DNA from: Mangifera indica
Taxonomy: Eukaryota; Streptophyta; Magnoliopsida; Sapindales; Anacardiaceae
Assembly (NCBI RefSeq): GCF_011075055.1
Contig: NW_025401129.1
Coordinates: 1 to 64,000 of the forward strand
Direction of reading: 5' to 3'
Length of the DNA stretch: 64,000 bases
Below the pieces are notes generated by a model. The model was not told the DNA's origin and searched no databases. It saw only the letters and a program-made list of their open reading frames with translations. Of the stretch, positions 60,085 to 64,000 are shown piece by piece. The position numbers and the translations under genes are program-made. Within the stretch, counting starts at the first letter, position 1. The number at the start of each line of letters is the position of its first letter.

Positions 60085-61319
60085 TCAACATGAAGAAGAT
60101 GAAGAACCAAAAATCAAAGGGGAAGATGGAGGAAGAGCTCGCCTGGTTCTACTTCTACCGCGAACTTGAGTCCCGGAAGGAGACGACGAAGATGATGAAG
60201 ACGAATTCGAAGATGCTAATCTGTTTGATTCGCTTGTCAATTTCTTCTTCTCCCCTTCAAATGCTTTATCTTCTATTCTATGATGCCGGAATTTAGTCGA
60301 ATTTAGAGTCGCTGGAAGAACACAACTACAGAAAAACCCTGGACAACAACAGTTATTAGACTCTCAGTCCAGAATTAAATCAAACCCAGAACTGGAAAAA
60401 AATGAGAACCACGCAAACATCAAAAGCCATAAATTTCAAAGAATTAAAGCTCCACATTGCACTTTTATCCTAACAATTCTCACCTTTTTTCTCCATTTCA
60501 CCAACAAAATAACATGTTTGCAGAAGCAACATCAAATTGCAATGAAATAGGCCTTACCGATTCGGGCGAGGCGATTGACCCAGCTGGGGATTGGATTTCC
60601 GGTGAGTCGAATACAAGCATCATTGCAGAAATGGTTACAGTTCTTTGTGATTAAATTATATGCATTTCCCTTATAATCATCTGCCAAATCCTCCATTACA
60701 GCACTCACTTCTGAAGGGCTCATATCAGTTTTCCCAATCAAAATTGTCTTCCTATATGTAAATCCTTCAGAGTGTTTCGGCTCTCCCTCAAAAATCCCAG
60801 TCGTCGGATACTCATGAGCTCCAAATGCATACTCAACACCATGAACTGCATTCCAAGTTTCAAACTTCATCAAATTAAGTTCAGTAAAACAGAAACCCAC
60901 ATCACAGAAAGTATCCGAAATTCTAAACTTGAACTACATTTCCCTTTTCCTGCACTTTCCCATTAACCAAACACAATGCACTACTCAGAAGTTTACTCAG
61001 TCAAGCACCACCAGATCCACCGCAAGCAATAGGAAAAAAAAAAAAAAAAACAGAAACGCTAACAACACTGAAAACATTGACCAAAAACAAAAAGCAAGCG
61101 ATCTAGCAAGTTCAGAATCAGATCCTTAAAAAACCCAGAAAAAATATTAAGCAAATTCTTCACATAACAGAGCTTAAAATACAAACCTTGAACTCCAGAA
61201 TGATATACTCCAAGGCCAAGCCAATATGCATAGACATTAAATGGTGTTAAATCATACACGTTTAAGTGCACTGGCACAGATCCTCTATCATCAAAACCTG
61301 AGTTTTTTCTACACAACAT
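60085..61319 (-). CDS. PPPDE (DeSI-like) thiol peptidase
   Basis: Predicted papain-fold cysteine isopeptidase, 224 residues; family members act on SUMO or ubiquitin conjugates. Exons: 61319-61187, 60845-60558, 60338-60085, GT-AG and in phase. The PPPDE domain covers residues about 15-165. The catalytic His lies in GVYHSGVQVHGVEYAFGAHE, which is split by intron 1, and the catalytic Cys is in LITKNCNHFCND. FEGEPKHSEGFTYRKTI and PSWVNRLARIG are typical of the plant DeSI-like class. The tail begins GFFCSCVLP, then turns Ser/Arg-rich (a run of eight Ser) and ends SSSSSC. Closest to At1g80690, which follows MOS3 in Arabidopsis. Arabidopsis orthologs are annotated only by domain, so substrate is unknown. 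Confidence 0.93.
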
Positions 61320-61703
61320 TATGTTCTTTAAAAGTTTTCTTTCTTGTTTGTTAAATTATATCACCAAACTGAAGACTTTGTGCCAAGAGAAAAAATGAGA
61401 CTAGGGGTCCTTTTCAACATACGTCAAATCAAGCAAATCATGTTAAACCCAGAGAAGAGATTAAGAAAGCTGAAAATATAATAGTGGGAAATTATAGCGT
61501 GATTAAATAAAAACAAATAAAAATGAAGGAAAATCTGATAAAGAGAATGAGAATCTTCTGATAATGGTTACAACCGGCGGCAGGTTGTGCCACACCAATA
61601 TTTTTAATTCAGACTAAGATAGTTATACAAGTATAGAGTTGTTGAAATGAAGACCTGAAGTTGAAGAAAACAACAGAAATGGGATTTTTAGAATTTTGAA
61701 AAG

Positions 61704-61858
61704 GGTAATACTAGTTGTACACACTTTAAGTGCATCAATAAATATTTATATTTATATATATTATTACATAATTAAATATTATTTTAATTATTTATATAAT
61801 GATAAATATAAATATATATTTATTTGTATACTTAAAATAAATATATACAATTTTATTG
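61704..61858. mobile_element. AT-rich palindromic MITE, family 1
   Basis: Starts GGTAATACTAGTTGTACACA and ends AATATATACAATTTTATTG. The centre pairs TATTACATAATTAAATATTA with TTATTTATATAATGATAAAT. Both ends match the 62114 copy. Confidence 0.65.
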
Positions 61859-61965
61859 TATTGAAAAATAACGTTTGGAGGAAAGTAACGGTTTGAGTCA
61901 TAATGTTATGTAGTGGATGTGTGACTGAAAATGATATTAAATTAAAATTAGTGTGATTAGTGTTG

Positions 61966-62105
61966 GATTTTTCTTTTTATAAGGAGAGGAATATTATCAT
62001 CATCATTTGGGATTTCCAATTAACAGTGTATTATTTTGGATTTTTCTTTTTATAAGAAAATAAATATTATCATCATCATTTAGGATTTCCAATTAATAAT
62101 GTATT
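61966..62105. repeat. tandem duplication of a ~70-bp unit
   Basis: Two copies of TTGGATTTTTCTTTTTATAA, each followed by ATATTATCATCATCATTTGG/TAGG and GATTTCCAATTAA. They lie head to tail directly before the MITE at 62114. Confidence 0.8.
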
Positions 62106-62113
62106 ATTACAGA

Positions 62114-62282
62114 GTAATATTATGTGTACATATTTTTTAAATATATAATTATGTGGATAGATTATTTATCATCATATAATTGAATATTAATTTATTTTTA
62201 ATTCAAAATTAACTAATAATATAATGATAAATTATCTATATACTTAATTGTATATTCAAAAATTAGTATATACAGTTTTATT
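62114..62282. mobile_element. AT-rich palindromic MITE, family 1
   Basis: GTAATATTATGTGTACATAT on the left and GTATATACAGTTTTATTG on the right. Core TTTTTAATTCAAAATTAACT, flanked by ATTTATCATCATATAATTGA and AATATAATGATAAATTATCT. Confidence 0.65.
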
Positions 62283-64000
62283 GATTATTATATGTTAACA
62301 ACAACTCATACCTTCCCAACAAAAACTATAATCTATCACTAAATTATGATTTATTTTTTAATCATCATTATTTTCATGTGTTATTAACATATTATAAGCT
62401 CAAACATTCCAGTGATTTTTGAAAATGGTGGGTTAAATTGAAATTTATAATGTGAAATTTTTTCATATGTTATTAATATACTATAACATATTATAGGTTA
62501 AGACAACCCATTTAATGGAAAATCAATTATCACAACAATGGAATGCAATTTATATAATGTTTATAAAAAAAAAAAAAAATCTATCAATGGAGAGGAACCC
62601 ATGTCCAAAAATTAAAAAAAAAAGTTTGATTATAAGACAAAATTTTAAGCAATTTTGATTAATTAGTATTTAATGTAAAAAGGTAATATTATTTTTAAGT
62701 AGAGTTATTGGAAGCATAAACTTTGATTATGATTTAAATTTGGATGGTCTGGGGTTTGAAGGGCAGGTTTCCATGTTTGTAGGTGAAGATTAACTTGACC
62801 CTGTCTCCCTCTACCCACTTTAAATATTTCAATTTTACTTGTCCCTGTGTTTATATATAAATTTAATTTGCCTATTATAAATATTTTTTTTTTCATTTCA
62901 CATCATACTACAATCTATTTTTATGTTTTATTTTATTAAAAAACTTATTTTTTCTTGGTATGTATACGATGATACAACTATATAAAGTCTTTTTGGATAT
63001 CTTTTCATGAACAACTCTAGAAAGAATCTCTGTTTAAGATTTGAATGTTAAAGAATTTGATCTCCTTTTGAGAAACGTTGAAGATGTGTGTCAAAAACTG
63101 ACAATACACTGAGATATTCAATAAAAGTCCTCTTTTTAGCTTCAAATCATTAATGAAATTTTTCATCACCAACTAATATAGGCAATTTAAAACCTTGCAA
63201 ATAATAAATTATAGTAACACGATAAAGATAATTAATTAATCATGATACCTATTATAGTGAGAGATAAAATAAATGTAGTGAAAACTAGATACACGAGATT
63301 TTTTAATGTGGTTCAACTCGTTAATGGTTACGTATTGGTAAGCTTATTTTTTTAAAGCAAATACTAATAAAAGAGAGTCAAGAATTTCTTAAAGTGTAAT
63401 TAATAGAATTGTTGAATCTTAAATTTATTAAATTTGTAAAATAATTATATAGTTGGGAAATATGGGTAGGAGTTGTTGATGAATTAATTACATAATCTTA
63501 TTTATTTTCACATTTAAAATGCAATTCATTTTAGTGTACAACTTACTCTTATATCAATATAAATTTTGTAATTAAATTAAATCTAGAATAATAAATAAAT
63601 AAATATGAATGGTGTTACTTTTATTAATTATAATGTTATCTTTCATTTAGAAAAAGAAAAATATTGAATTTTAATACATAAATCAAATTTGTCAATTAGC
63701 TTGAGCAATTAAAAAATAATATGAGAGATTTCTAAATATATTGTTTAATATTTTTTTTCAAGTCTTTTTCCCATAATTATGTAGGATTTTTTAAAAAATA
63801 TTTATTAGAATCCAAAAATAATCAAGCTCTGAGACTTTTAACTATGGTTAATTGTGAGTGTACATATATAAATTTGTTTTGGAAAATACTGACCAAATTT
63901 TTTGAATTTTAATTTTGAAAAAAACTATTAACATTGAAGTTTAAAATTTTGGTGGTGGTGTTTGGTAAGCTAACTTGGGCCCAACAAGAGAAAAAGGGAG

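Larger units (their letters stand above)
61320..64000. other. intergenic with MITEs, no gene seen
   Basis: Contains the PPPDE leader region, two palindromic MITEs (61704-61858 and 62114-62282), a direct duplication of about 75 bp between them (61966-62034 and 62036-62105, TTGGATTTTTCTTTTTATAA), and about 1.7 kb of AT-rich sequence with nothing recognised. Confidence 0.5.

Overview
This is nuclear DNA from a flowering plant, most likely a eudicot. It is AT-rich and gene-sparse, and its genes have many short introns with plant-type splice sites. The encoded proteins include a P-type plasma-membrane proton ATPase, an AP2/ERF factor and a PADRE-domain protein. I assembled eight intact gene models and one frameshifted model by joining exons in phase; each can be read from start codon to stop codon. 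I cannot name the species.

Layout. 1-4600: repeats and MITE-like DNA, no gene. 4650-7832 (+): receptor-like kinase with a one-base frameshift in the kinase C-lobe. 11567-12178 (+): single-exon PADRE (DUF4228) protein. 16201-20090 (+): small dsRNA-binding-domain protein whose second intron holds a decayed Ty3/gypsy element. 21481-25653 (-): plasma-membrane H+-ATPase, 15 exons. 28715-29427 (-): ERF003-like AP2/ERF factor. 34436-40269 (-): RAE1 mRNA-export WD40 protein, 11 exons. 43054-49545 (+): nucleoporin Nup96 (MOS3/SAR3). 51066-57661 (+): DCN1-like cullin neddylation factor, 9 exons. 60085-61319 (-): PPPDE (DeSI-like) thiol peptidase.

From memory, six of these genes occur in the same order as Arabidopsis At1g80640 (kinase), At1g80650 (dsRBD), At1g80660 (AHA9), At1g80670 (RAE1), At1g80680 (MOS3) and At1g80690 (PPPDE). 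The window is therefore an expanded version of that block, with the PADRE, ERF and DCN1-like genes in addition. RAE1 and Nup96 are both nuclear-pore/mRNA-export components and are arranged head to head.

The most unusual feature lies between these two genes. It is a non-coding foldback element of about 1.8 kb (40534-42339) with perfect 9-bp flanking direct repeats. Each arm has an outer unique part and an inner array of about 20-bp minisatellite units, and the two arms are inverted relative to each other. Other intergenic DNA holds Mutator-like GGCC-ended MITEs with 9-bp target duplications, many copies of a 150-180 bp AT-rich palindromic MITE family, and several two-copy dispersed repeats. 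No tRNA, rRNA or CRISPR array was recognised.
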